Part shown: positions 1 to 12,439 of the stretch, one piece after another
How the letters are laid out: the number at the start of each line of letters is the position of its first letter
How positions within the stretch are numbered: the stretch's first letter is position 1
From: Aphrophora alni
Lineage: Eukaryota; Arthropoda; Insecta; Hemiptera; Aphrophoridae
Length of the DNA stretch: 64,000 nucleotides
Assembly (NCBI GenBank): GCA_963513935.1
Contig: OY740766.1
Coordinates: 9,083,000 to 9,146,999, forward strand
Direction of reading: 5' to 3'
Made by a program: the position numbers and the translations under genes
Notes under the pieces: generated by a model
What the model saw: only the letters and a program-made list of their open reading frames with translations
What the model was told of the DNA's origin: nothing
The model's database searches: none

Positions 1-452
1 CAATGACTACATAAATACTATAAGACACGACATAGGATAGGGAAATAGTCTACGCTTTACGGGTGCTGTTCGTCACAAGTTTGACACACAGCTATCAGAA
101 AGCGCTAGCAGCAGGTGCTTGACTGTACCCATGTACGCATCCCACTTGGTTGAGACTGTACAACTGTTGACCTCTCTCTCACAAACCTTCTCACTTACTT
201 CCGTCAGCATAGTCAGTGTTGTCAGTTCGTGCGCTGAGATAAGCGATTCTCGACCTTCCCTTCCATATGTGGCATCAGTGCGTTTTCTCTTACCCGCCTG
301 AAACATTGTTTGACCGTAGAGCCACCTAGCGCCAGTCACATCAACTTCAGATTCTCTAGCAGAGCGACCTAGCGGGTATTGGTCAACTCAAGAATAAGCG
401 TAGAATATTTAACATGGCCATGTCGTGTCTTATAGTATTTATGTAGTCATTG
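1..452 (-). mobile_element. TIR DNA transposon, short copy (CAATGACTAC family)
   Basis: Bases 1-33 and 420-452 are inverted repeats of each other, beginning CAATGACTAC and ending GTAGTCATTG. The same ends, in opposite orientation, bound the 3.9-kb element at 45499-49439, and about 150 bp next to each end are shared between the two copies. Here the two shared ends are joined by only about 90 bp of private sequence (roughly 208-298), so this is probably an internally deleted derivative. A minus-strand open frame at 73-339 (88 codons) spans most of it, but the product is not recognisable and it may be chance. The left flank lies outside the window, so its target duplication cannot be read. Confidence 0.75.
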
Positions 453-590
453 GTGGTACCATCGGAGGAGGATCCCTAATTCTAGGAATGAAGGTCTGGC
501 CGATTCCTTTTTCGACTCGAAAAGGGTCACTCATTGTTACACAAAACAATAGCTGTGAAAATCGGAGGTAAACATTTCGATGGCACCACC
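452..590. repeat. Short inverted repeat pair
   Basis: Positions 452-464 (GGTGGTACCATCG) and 578-590 (CGATGGCACCACC) are near-perfect inverted repeats, and a related GGTGCCACCAC motif recurs near 914. The unit abuts the transposon end at 452, so that element may have inserted into or beside a small older TIR element. No coding content was seen. Confidence 0.4.
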
Positions 591-768
591 AGATTGTTTA
601 AGGGCCATTTTTGATCTCTGCTCTCCAACTATAAAATCTAGCAACTATTTAGTTTTTGAAGATCACTTCATTCACTTCCAATTCAATCCGTCAAGGTAGA
701 CAGACTGTTGCTTATTGCAAAAAAAAAAGATTCTCAACTTGTTTCCTACTTGATAACTATTAGAGAAA

Positions 769-789
769 GGTTAGGTTAGGTTAGGTTAG
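769..789 (+). repeat. Interstitial TTAGG run
   Basis: About four perfect tandem TTAGG units. TTAGG is the ancestral insect telomere repeat; here it is a short internal run, as elsewhere in this window (for example near 22160-22190). Confidence 0.8.
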
Positions 790-3380
790 AAATGAATTTC
801 ACGGAATTGAAGTACTGAAATTTACTGAAATGAAATGAACCAGATAGAGTCGACTGATATGTACTTCTACTGTCCATCAACTGAAATATTGAAAATGTCC
901 CTCCCTAAACTGGATGGTGCCACCACGCCTGGGTAATTCCTAAGACATCTAACAATAGACGTGATGTGTAGGAGCAGTAAAGATAGACAGTAGAAGGGTT
1001 TCGGTGACACTTCTTCAGGTAGAAATAGCAGGCCATCAGGTTACTATGCCCCAAAAAACTGTTTAAAATGTCCGCTATTTTAACATTTTTGTAATTCTAT
1101 TTTTCTGAATTTCAGTAGTGTTCTTTATAGCAAATTCTATGTTCCTATCTTAATTTTAGACGACAAAGAGGGGAATTAACTTAAAACTAATGTTTGCTTT
1201 GTTTTGTTTCAGGTGAGGCTAAGCGAATGAAGGGTGGACGCTGAAAGGTAGGGGTGCGGTTTGTTTTTAATGGTTAGTTATGTCAAGCGCTAACATCAAT
1301 ATTCCTATCTAGACTGCTGCACGACACATGTATTCATTTTATTTTAACGCGTATGTGCGCGCGCATGTTTTATAAGTTCGTACATTCTTTAAATCATCCA
1401 GCCGGATTATAATCCTGTCACTCTTATACTAGATGCAATGTATTAATTGGGAAAACACAATTATTTATTGATAAAATTATTTAATAAGTATTTAGTACAG
1501 AGTGTAGGACCGTACGGTATAGGGGGCGTCGAAAGCAAAACGTTATTTTATATTTTGTTGTAATTTCCTAAAATTGTGAGATCAACATTGAAACAAAGGT
1601 AAATTTTGACTTTCCCACATACATATAAGTGGTATAGGGAAAGTTATGTGAAAGTCCAAAAAATTGATGCTAGGTTAGGTTGGTTTTTCGAATTTTGTTA
1701 GTTTGTCGTTTATATCTCAGGTTTTTATTAATATATATAAAAAATTTAATTCGAGGCTACCTGCCGTGAGAAAACAAACGCAAAATTAATATATATATAT
1801 ATTTTGGTTAAGTTATATTTACTTTTCCCGCAATATTTGGAAATATTTAAGTTATTTGCAGTCGATAATTAGACCTAGTTAATTACATCGATGTTTATAT
1901 AATGGATTGCGCACTATACGACACAACTGCGGTCTGCCGACTCTAGGTTCCCCCACCACCGAAAAATCGGCACAAATATGTTTAAGTGTAGCCTACTACT
2001 TGCTTTTTTCTTTATATAAGTATTTCTTATTTATGTAAGTATATAAAACAACACGTCAATATTGGAATACTAACGCAATCATTGCGGTGATCTTGCTATC
2101 AAAATAAAAGGAAAAGGTATCTGAAGAAAATTGGAGCTATAAAGTAACAAACTCACTATCCTTCATTTACTTTAACTGATCCTAAATTATAATTGTGTTT
2201 GATACATTTACGATGGAAAAAAACAATAATTACATTTAAATATTGCTAAAGAGTACAACCTTTTACAGTTTTTTTTTACGGAATTCCAAACTTTGTACAG
2301 ACAGCTTGATTGGTTTTCTCTTTGAACACCCTAAAACAAACTATTAAATTTTTTTAAAGTAATAAATTCACGTCATCACAACGGTTGCGTCCTTTTTGAA
2401 TCATCCTTTATAATAATGTCAAGCGAAAAATAGCAAACAATTTTGAACGTTTTTACCAAAATGTTTCATTTTATACCCTTTAGTTTGAGGTATCACAAGG
2501 GGCGCGTTTCCATTTATGATTTTGAAGTTAGAGTGGCTGGGGGTGGATGGTGTGCATTACCGATAAAACAGAAATAGTCCCTTCTTCCCACCTTTACACA
2601 TATCGAAAACTGAACACTTTTTTTTGTATTTTCTGGGTAATAAAAATGGAAAGTTAAAAAAAACATTCTGTACATAAAAAATATTGTAATATTGAAATGT
2701 AAAATAGTCAGATTCGAGGTCTGCTATGTAATTAGATAATAAGAACGTAGTAGTGGCTTGATATGATTGTGAAATATTTTAGTTTCAACATTTCAATAAT
2801 CTTATCGTGTAAATATCATTGATTACTCATGTCTGATAATAACAATCAGGCGACTGGCCTAGCCGTAATGCCTGGATAGCAAACTGGATGTTTGTACATC
2901 ATTCAGTTGCCTTTACTTTTGAAAAATACTCTACGTACATATACGTAGTATATAGAAAGTTATAATGGATCGTAATAGATGTCGGGGTTTTTACGGAGAA
3001 TCACTGAGCCTAAAAAAATGGTTTTTAGAATGTCTATCTGACGTATTTATAGTGTTTTTACAGTCCAAACGTATGGGCAGATTTTAATAGAATTTTGTAT
3101 CTAGCCATTCTTTGGGAATATCTTGGAACATTTTTTAAATTGTTTTCATAAATTAGATTTTTATGGTAGCGGAAAATTTTTTTTTTTTCTCAAAATAGGC
3201 TTTAAATGTTTTGATCAAATTTTGCTTTCTACAAAACTACCGGTTCGTGAGTTAACGATAAAACACCAAAACAATCGACCACCGGATTGTTATAAAATAC
3301 GCAGTTTGTCAAATCGACTCTACCGATTTCGTTGAAATGTGAAGATTAATGACGTAAACCAGTGTGTAAAATCGCTATAT
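790..3380. other. AT-rich noncoding stretch
   Basis: No convincing gene. It holds AT microsatellites near 1725-1800 and poly-A/T tracts. Position 1213 follows a good acceptor (TTGTTTCAG) and opens a 10-codon frame to a TGA at 1242-1244, too short to call an exon. From about 3040 the sequence resembles dispersed family C (see 57850-58330). The open frame at 3123-3335 lies in that repeat. Confidence 0.6.
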
Positions 3381-3572
3381 AAAAAATGTTCAAGAATAAT
3401 CGGTAAGTAACAAAAATGTTCAGGAATAATCGGTAAGAAACAAAAATGTTCAGGGATAATCGGTAAGAAACAAAAAAAGATGTTCAGGAATAATCGGTAA
3501 GAAACAAAAAAGTTCAGGAATAATTGATAAAAAACAAAAAATGTTCAGGACTAATCGGTAAGAAACAAAAAA
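3381..3572 (+). repeat. About 30-bp tandem repeat, six copies
   Basis: Six imperfect direct copies of a unit reading roughly AAAAATGTTCAGGAATAATC followed by GGTAAGAAAC. Units differ by small A-tract length changes and single substitutions. It sits inside a family C dispersed repeat and looks like a local slippage expansion. Confidence 0.85.
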
Positions 3573-4796
3573 TGGACCTTGATCGAATCGATTTAATCAA
3601 ATAAATGTCGTGTTCATGACAAAACGAAGCCTGTTTAGACCCTTATATAAAAAAAATTATAAGGTTCTCACATTTTCATTAACTACCGAATTGACTTTTT
3701 AAATTTCGGTTTGTTTTATTTGATTTTAGCGCTAGTTGTTGGATGAGTGAGAAAAGTTTGCAATTATTTTACACAGTTTATATAATAAAGAAATGACACT
3801 TTTTTTTTAGTTATCAATAGGATGCTCGAACACTATACAATATTTTGAGCTGATAATTTGTTTTTTGTACATATATTTCTCTAAAGTTTTCTCATGGGGG
3901 TAAGTCAAAGAAATGTATATACTATTATTTGGGTATAATTTTATATGAAAGAAATAGTTGGTGATAATTTTATTAACAATTTCTTTTTAAATTCTTTTTA
4001 ATTATTATTATTAATTTTAAAAAATTAACGAAAGAAGTCTGAAAAGAAGCCAATAAAATTATGGCACTTTTATACACAATTCTGATAGGTATTCCAGAAA
4101 AAAAGACGTACTTTGGCTTATATAAACGATTTAACTTCTATTTTTTTCTATAATACCTATTTTGATCTATTTTTTCTTGTAATAGTACCATTTCAACTTC
4201 CTATGTGTAAAAAAGGAAAGTTGTGCTAAAAAAATTAAATGGATCACTGGACTTTTAAGAAAATGTATACTCTCTTCTGCAATTCGATAGACTGCCATAT
4301 AGGTGTTATTTTCGTAAAAACTGCTTTCGTTGTTGGTTTGCATGTCAGGTTGGTTGCATGTAAAGTCGATCCTACTAGCATTTTTCTATTTCTATTGTAT
4401 GAAAATTGCTATACTTATAGCTAATTTATGTGTACGTTTATTTCAGCCATTGTGGTTTGTATTTTATGGGCGTCTAATTTGAAAAAGTTTATGCATACAC
4501 TTGTGTGCATTTATAAAAGTAGTTTCAGTAGTTAATATGTTTTGTTTAATATAGTTGTCAGCCTACCAACATGCTTTGTCTCAATCCAACTTATGTCTTT
4601 TAATTGTGCTCTATTCAATTACAATGTACTCGTTACCCCTTCATAACAACGGGTAGAGTGTTTGCCGCACCACAGTGTATCTAAATTATTCAACTGTTTT
4701 TACGGCGCAATCATATCCGTCAGGAATGCTTTACTTTTAACTTGAAGGGAAAATATAATGTTGAGATTTTTTGTGAATTTCCGTTTCGACGTTCAA
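3573..4796. other. AT-rich noncoding stretch
   Basis: Poly-A/T tracts and simple AT-rich DNA, with no gene or element boundary recognised. The open frame at 4239-4424 has no protein-like character. Confidence 0.5.
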
Positions 4797-4910
4797 GAAA
4801 AGTTTTGTACAAAATGTCTGTCTTGACCAACTTTTGCTCCCTTCCGATCCTAACTCTATTAGAGTATTCGAAAGTTATGGTTCTTTCTCTTTTTATAAGG
4901 CTGTTTAAAA
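4797..4910 (-). repeat. Dispersed family A, partial copy
   Basis: Carries the family core CTTGACCAAC...TTGCTC...CTTCCGATCC...CTATTAGAGTATTCGA followed by a T-rich tract and TATAAGGC. Read on the minus strand the core keeps an open frame (TITFEYSNRVRIGREQ), as do several other copies, so the family may derive from a coding sequence. See the copy at 16865-17135 for the longest version. Confidence 0.6.
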
Positions 4911-5217
4911 TATGAAAGAAAAAAACAATAGCCTGTTGTAGTCTATTTAGCGATTTTCTTACATTAACGCCAACTAGCGTGATACACAAAATGGCATAAG
5001 AGTTCTGTCATGTCGGCGTGTTAGTATTGTTTTCCACGACACAAGATGGTCATTCAGTAAGTCGTAAATAACAGACAAGTAAAAGATCAATGAACTTGTC
5101 TACGTTTCTATATTTTACAGCTTCTCGGTGGTCCTCACTCACCTTCTAGACTTTAACGATCTGCTGAAACTTGCCTGTCAGGCTAAAACTAATGAAATAA
5201 ATAAATGCTTCACAAAC

Positions 5218-5395
5218 ATATTCTCTTAATCATTACCTTTCTCTCGTTTCTCTTTTTCCGCTCCCTATCGATCTCTTGCTGCTTCTTCTCTTTCTTTCTC
5301 TATAATCACTTCTATTTCGTACTTCATTCCTTCTTTTTCTCTCCTTTTATCATCTCACCTCTCTCGTTCCTCTCTCTTTTCTTCCGATTATTTTT
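5218..5395 (+). repeat. Pyrimidine-rich low-complexity tract
   Basis: A long run dominated by C and T (TTTCTC, TCTCTTTT and similar). The 65-codon open frame here is Ser/Phe/Leu-rich only because of this base bias, so it is not called as a gene. Confidence 0.8.
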
Positions 5396-5471
5396 AAAAT
5401 AATCACCAAACTATAATTATCTTTATATGTTGTAATTTTAATTTCAGTAATTAACCTTACATTGCACAAAT

Positions 5472-5501
5472 ATTGGTCCAATCGAAATCGATTGGACCAA
5501 T
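5472..5501. repeat. Perfect 13-bp hairpin
   Basis: ATTGGTCCAATCG, a 4-base AAAT spacer, then its exact reverse complement CGATTGGACCAAT. It could extrude a cruciform or be the footprint of a small foldback insertion. No flanking gene explains it. Confidence 0.85.
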
Positions 5502-7334
5502 GTCGAGATATATACGATAAAAGTAAGGACAATCGATATACGTGGTTTGTTTTGTCTCTCTGAAAGAATCTTGAGGTGGGAGAGCCAGGAAATGACTGAT
5601 TTTATATTAAATTGCTTAGTAAGGGTTGGTGGTGACATTAGGACAATGGCGGGAAGGGGATTGTCACCTATTATTTTTAAAAGTGTGATCGGAATGATTT
5701 AAAATTGTGGAGTTTGTGTGGGGTAGATCTGATTTTGATGAAACTCTTAATAATTATGTATTTTAAGATTCTAGAGTTCGAATACTTAATATGTTTTCTA
5801 TAGGTTAAAAAAAAAAAATTAGTAATGTTTTGGCAAAATCAGTTTGAAATACTTGATATGTATCTGTGTTAATTTATCCTTAGTTTATTTTACGTAAATA
5901 CTGTAGTGGTTTAATTACATCTTAAAGTAATATGTCCTTCCTGCCCCCCACCTTCGCCGCTAGGTATTGACTGACTTCCCCCACTTGCACTGCACTCTCT
6001 CTCTGTACACTGAACTTTACACCTTGCTAGGCTTGTGTTGTGATGTATCTACGTCATGTTCACACTGTTTCATTCGGTGAGTAACGAGAAATCACTATAT
6101 AATATGTCTAAGAAAGTTGTGCAATATTAGCAAGTTATAATGGAATACAACTATGATGTTAAAGTACTCTGTTCCGGATGTCCAATTTTTTTTATTTTTT
6201 CTTGTTTGGAGGACAAGTATACAGCCACACTCTGTACTGTCTGGAACATATTGTTTGTTACAACTAAAGTTCCAAAATATATTGTTAATATCTCGGAATC
6301 TAACGAATGGGTTTTTAATAAAACCGGCGATAAGATCTGAACTACTCGCGTGTCGATTTATTGTAGTTATTAATTGCTTCTAAACATAAATATCGTCAAT
6401 TATACAGGTATGCTGTATCTTTACAAATAATTGATGGAAATTGTTGCCTGTATTGAATACATACAATACACCAAATTTTAGATCAAAATATTAAAACTAA
6501 CTTCTAAAGTCGCGATTAACGCCTAAACTTTAACTGGAATCATATTTTAACTTTTTATGTGTATTGTCAGATAAGGTACAGCAGGTTTTTTTTTATATAT
6601 AATTTTCAATTTTAATGATTTATATTTTGTTTTAACTTCATTTACGGGGAGGGGTATGTATACAAATATACAATTTCATTCCGAAATGCAGTTATTGCCT
6701 GAGAAATATTGTTTATAGCAATTAATTCTGCGAAATATTTTTTTTTCCTATCTGCGGATCTAACGGGCAGATTTTTATTAAACTAGTGACAAAATATTCG
6801 TTAAGAGTTCTAGAATAGGAGTATTATCTATTCGGGGTTTTGATTTTTTGTTACTATTAGTTTCAAAAATAAAAACCGTTACAATCGAGAATTAAAAACA
6901 AGTTAATGAATTGCTATTCGGAATACAGAATACAAACAACACTCCAAATATTAAATATTGAACCTAACTTCAAAAATCCCGTTTAATCTTTGAACCCTTC
7001 ATATAAGTATGTGATTTTTGTTCAAGTCAGTCTAAATGGGTACAAATTTTAAGGTACATCAATTTGTTTATAAATATTGATTTCTAACTGTTTTTATTTT
7101 GTACTAACAATAATAACAATCAAATTGACATACGATTTATTCTGACTTATTTTAGAAAACATAACGAACATTTTGGTTTCATTAAAATCCATCCACTATT
7201 TGTCAACTAATAAACGTTAACAATAGCTTACAGACATCTCCTGCAGTAACGAAATCTAACTGTATACTTGCCTTAACCTCCCCCCTTCCCGTAAGGAAAA
7301 AAAAAGATATGTTTGTGGATGGGACGGCTCCACT
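5502..7334. other. AT-rich noncoding stretch
   Basis: No gene recognised. The overlapping open frames at 6140-6383 are AT-rich and not protein-like. T-rich tracts occur near 6180-6200 and 6580-6600. Confidence 0.5.
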
Positions 7335-7486
7335 TTTATAGAAACACCAGCCTTCAGGGGCTTACTGTGAGTACCCAGGCCGGATCTACGCCTTTTTACA
7401 TGTAGTCTTGGGTTAGATCTCTCTCTCTCCTCCCCCTCTCTCTCTCCTCCCCCCCTCTCTCTCTCCTCCCCCTCTCTCTCTCTCCT

Positions 7487-7522
<36 letters not shown>

Positions 7523-7640
7523 CCTCTCTCTCCCCCCCAACTTTCCTATCAGGTTTCTCTTGACCAACCCTTCTTTTCCTAACCTGACGCTATGGGGTCT
7601 GTGTGTGTTTTATAAGGCAATGATGACCGAAAGGTTACCG
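7335..7640 (-). repeat. Dispersed family A copy with CT microsatellite
   Basis: Begins with the family head (CAGGGGCTTACTGTGAGTAC, then the GGATCTACGCC and TAGTCTTGGGTTAGATCT elements) and ends with the core (CTCTTGACCAACCCTTCTTT) and the TAAGGCAATGATGACCG hairpin tail. The CT region inside the family has expanded here into a CT/CCCC microsatellite (about 7418-7533). The minus-strand open frame of 103 codons is mostly Arg-Glu dipeptide produced by the repeat. Confidence 0.7.
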
Positions 7641-10600
7641 CCTGTAAACAATACCCGGGTTATGAAATGACCCCGATCCTACCAATTAGAGTCATTTGGC
7701 ACCATTTTTGACCCGCTGTATAATGTTTTGTTCTATTATAGAGTCTAAGGGTTTAAATAAATATGCACAATTTATAAATGTTACTTATTATGTATACGAG
7801 ATTTCCCCCGCGACTTCGTCCATGTGGGCCTTAGAACAGATTAAATTATAAACCTAGAAGATGTAAAACATAGCCTAGTAGTAGGTTATATCTAGGTTAG
7901 TCATACAGTAGGAACTTTAAAAACAAATCTTATAAAATGTTTAGAAAATATATGTATGGCTCGTCATTAAATTCTGATACCAAACAAGAAACATTATCCA
8001 TTCAAATAAGATACAAATAAGTTAGTATACAAGGTGAATCAGACCACCCGTGCGTCTGAACCAAATGAGCTACATCCTTCGTTTTCACTTAAACCCCCCC
8101 CCCCCCCTATTCGACCTTAGAGAATTAAGTAAAAATGTTTTCAAATCTCAAATGCCGCAAAATTGCTTATTTTAGGGGGTGGAGGTCGTTTTTGGAAAAT
8201 TTTTAAATGTAAAGTAGGCTAAATCATGCCTCATTTAAAAGGTTTCTGTTTACTGATTATTTTGGGGAAAAAACGTTTTAACTTATCTTACTACCTATGT
8301 ACAGGGTGTTTCATAACGTCAAAAAAGTAGTGTTTTACCGTTAGTTTTATTGTTACCACATAACATAGCCTACATAAACCAAATTTTTATCCTAGATTCG
8401 TGAGAAGATACCCTTTACCAAAAATGTGCTTAAGTTGCCCCTTACTCAAAAATGTTCAAATTTTGAAAATACATACATTTTGGAAAAACAAACACATTCA
8501 AACTCAAAAACTCCAAATAGTAACGTTAATCGTGAAGCACATCATTGAAAAGGTCTTTGAAAACAAACATTTCCTTCGCATAATTTTTTCTCTACTACAT
8601 AAATTTAAAAAATAAAATATTTCGCAAAATTTCAAAATGGCGACCGTTGAAAATTTGTTTTTCCGCAGTTTCTTATATCGGCTCTAAGCAACAGGCGATC
8701 TAAATTTAAAATAAGAACAATGTCAAGATTTATATATTAAGCTGACACATTATTCGCGTTCTTTTGTGTCAGCGTAAAGGCCGCGTGCCGTGTATTTATT
8801 AATTAATCTCGTCGTTTAATACGGTAGACACGTCACGTTCTATTTACAGTAATTAGGTTATGTTATTTCAGTAACACAAGGTGTGATATTGACACAAATA
8901 TTCTTTGTAACACTTGTTCTGTTTGAAATTTAACTATTTCCAGACAGTCAAGCGAGAGATAATATGTGACAGTTAATTAAGTAAATAGGTGCAGTCAACT
9001 TTCTATTCACCCATACACAAACATTGCACTTCAAAATGTAATTTCTGTAGTCATCAAAAGTGAAAATGAGCCTTGAAGACAGATTGTGAATAATATTATA
9101 TAATGGCTACACTTTTGCTACATTTGGTTTAGATTTGGTCCACTTTACTTAGGTAAATTTTAAGATACGTAAATTTAATTTTTGACGGGTGTCAAACAAT
9201 AACATGAATAAGGTAATTTAATTTTTTATGCTGTGATAAATGAAGATAGTTTGCTGGGTGGAACTGCTTCACTCGGTCCTATCCCTAGAGCCCAGATCGG
9301 TTTTGAAATAATGGTTTTCAAACAATGGCTTCAAACTTGATAGTTGGTTTATAAACAGAAATAATAAATATCTACACCAGTAATTCAAATCCTGTCAAAA
9401 TGAGTGTAGTAGAAATATTGCACAAACTTTCTCATTCTCGCGTCCCCCAAATACAAATAAAAATTAACCAAAACTAATAGTCACCAAAAATGACAGTTCG
9501 GTAGTCAGTCTAAAAGTGAAAATAAACCATATACAGTAACCTCAGACTAGGATTGTGTCTGGTATAAGGGCCGTGTCCTCCCTTCTACTTGCTTTCCTAA
9601 CCTGACTTGACGGTACAAACCTTTCCAAGAAAACCAGGTACACAAATTACTGCTTAGCTACATTTAATTTCTAAAGTTACAACTTCGTGACAGACTTTTG
9701 TAAACGTTTTATTCTTATTTACACCGATAAAAGAAACGAAAGTAGGGTACGCGTTTACACAGAAGCATTTGAGGTCTATATATTTTTTTTATTGGGGTTG
9801 TACCGCTGAAAGTAAACGCAACAAAGTGTGGGGGCCCCTTTTTTCCTCTCCACCCCAGACACATTCATACCTTGAAGATGCTGTACGCTGTTGTTTTGTT
9901 TGAAGAGAGGGAAAAAAAAGATATATATTTTAACTTGCTTCGTTTGTGCCATAAACAAGTACTCGGCATAAATCGTGCTTTTAATGACAGCGGCCAAGGG
10001 AACAGTAATATTGTTTGCCTTGTAATTTTCCACACGTGTTTATGTCATTAATGTTATTTCACTCAAATTTGAACGAAATCGGTAGAGACTTTTTAAAAAT
10101 TACTTCTTTAAATAACAACCCAATGCCAATTTTTTGATATTTTGTTTGTTTTTGAATCGGCATTTTTGGAGAATTGGCGACCTACACATTTATAGGTCAT
10201 GTAAGAAGTTGCATTTGAACAAAATTTGAAACCGATTTCGAGAAAAACAGAATTTTGTATTTTTTTCCTTATAGTTTTACGTTATCTAAGAAATGAAAAA
10301 TAAATGTTCCGAACTATGTCCACTTAACAAATTTCATTAAAATCTGCCCTCACGCTGAGCTATGTTATACAGCATTGGACAAATGACAAACGACAAACAG
10401 ACATAATTCCCAAAATCACTTTTTCCAAATTTCCTCAAAACGTATTAATCTGGAAAAACTCGACATCGATTTTTTTAACTCGTCTCATAACTTTATGCTA
10501 CCTATATAATACGAGAAAGTAAAAAGAACAAATTGATAACCTAATCCTTGAAATTTCAAGTTGCAGATTGTAATAAATACAATCAAATTAATAAAATCGG

Positions 10601-11180
10601 TTTTTATATGTTACAAACTTTAAAAAAGGGAAAACCTGCAATTTAAACCTAACGTTTTCTTTCTTAATTTCCATCTTTTCTTGGGATATTTAAACACCCT
10701 TTAGGGGTTGAATTACGATACTTTTACAATTATTTGTAAACGTCCCCGTTATAATGATTCAATCGGAACAAAAATTGAAAAAATCAACTAGCTAGAAGTG
10801 CAGAAATAGTGTTTTTAGCACAACCCTAATGGTGGTGTTATGGAAATAAATTATGTCAAAATACAGCAACACACAAAAAATTTGATGAAAATCGACCCAT
10901 ACATAACAAAAATATGATTCTTGTTTTAGGTGTAAAAACACCCGTGGAGTGGCAAATTTTCAAAAACTTTTCTTAGTACGCGTCTACAGACCTACTCCAA
11001 ACCATGTTAAAAAAATTAATACATCTAGGCTTCTTGGATCCAGAGATTTCTTGATCAGTCGGTGGGTTTTGACACTTGTATATAGATATGTAGTGAGTAA
11101 GATTATATGTTTAGGCCTATATATATGTTTACATCACATTGTCCAACACGAGTTTTAATCACGAATATGCAATAATTCTG
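7641..11180. other. Noncoding stretch with repeat relics
   Basis: No host gene recognised. A CAGGGTGTTTCATAAC sequence at about 8302 resembles the terminus of a Tc1/mariner-type element, but no partner end was found. 9419-9545 is similar to 24400-24545 and 43890-43990 (a dispersed family). 10050-10525 is a family C copy ending in GAGAAAGTAAAAAG. A C14-15 run lies near 8094-8108. Confidence 0.5.
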
Positions 11181-11353
<173 letters not shown>

Positions 11354-11639
11354 TTCTTTATAGCAGACAATGTGCAACCCGCTTCAAGTTCTAATTTTAG
11401 ATTGTAGTCTCCTAAATCTTGGAAGTTCTCAGTAGACTAGGCATACATCATTGGGTCAAATATAAACTACTAATTCATTGCACGTGATGCTTGCTCTACT
11501 GTGTAAAAATACCGTTTACTCACTCATCTATTATAATTATTCACAATCATCACAATGACTCTTTTACAAAAATAAATAGATGGTACAGAAACATAGCACA
11601 AATGTTTAAGACACTAAACTTGAGTCTCATGTTTTAAAC

Positions 11640-11775
11640 CCTCAGGTAGATCTACACCCATGGTCATATAGTCAGGATTAGAGCCCTCTCTTTCATCTTT
11701 TCAATTAGGCTTCAATTGACCAACCCTTGCTCTTCAGATCCAGACTCTATTAGGGTATTGGAGGCTGGGGGTCCT
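11640..11775 (-). repeat. Dispersed family A, partial copy
   Basis: Shares the TAGATCTACACCCATGGTCA...TAGTCAGGATTAGA...CAATTGACCAACCCTTG...GACTCTATTAGGGTATTGGA order with the other copies. It lacks the hairpin tail. Confidence 0.6.
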
Positions 11776-12430
11776 TTATTTTATCTTGTTTTTTCGTCTT
11801 TTTTAAAAATAAAACTATGATGTCTCCTAGAGGTTTTTGACCTTTAAACAATAAGGGGAAATGATTTAGGGCTTTACACTACCGAATTTTAAAATAAACA
11901 TCTATAAATAACCTTAAACATTGATATTGTTTTAAAAGATTGAATATCTTAAATTTTACTCTAGCGATTTCAGTCAAATTGTGCTGAAACGAGAATATTT
12001 GTGACCAATGCCGATGCTCCATTGTCGTTATCTTCTTATATACTAGGGAATTTCAAAAGTCCTTTGAATTTTATTGTCAGAAATTTTTGTAGTGAAATCT
12101 CTTTCGTGAATTGCAATTTCTCAGTACAGTCTGGGTTACATTTAGCCGGGACACATTTACCTAGTAACTATAAAAATAGCAGGACGCTGGTATTTTTTTC
12201 TTTCGTCCTCTCATCCTCTCCAAGATGGCGGATGTTGATTATCTACAACGTCACGTGTTGCTGATAAAAATAATATAATTTAATGTCTTTGTTACCCGTA
12301 TTTGTAAGTGTTGTAATAGTTGTGAAAAAATGGAAGAATCAAGAAGGAGGGGGGGAAAAAAACTGATGAGTTTACAACCATGAATTAGTGCAAAATTGAA
12401 ATTTTTTGACGTTTCTGCCTTAGAAGCACA
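11776..12430. other. Noncoding stretch with a promoter-like cluster
   Basis: Mostly AT-rich. A TATA-like TATAAAAATAG at 12169-12179 is followed by a pyrimidine tract (12193-12220) and CAAGATGGCG, with the ATG at 12225. The frame from that ATG stops after 17 codons and has no usable donor site, so no gene is called. Confidence 0.4.
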
Positions 12431-12439
12431 CCCTCTTCT

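Noticed and set aside
1213..1250. Terminal exon encoding EAKRMKGGR then stop
   Set aside because: The acceptor is good, but ten codons without a recognised family are too little to support an exon.
5205..5402. Hydrophobic 65-codon frame as a small membrane protein
   Set aside because: It is explained by a pyrimidine-rich low-complexity tract; no start context or conservation is visible.
7256..7567. 103-codon Arg/Glu-rich frame
   Set aside because: The charge-rich stretch is the CT microsatellite in a dispersed repeat; the flanking codons belong to family A.
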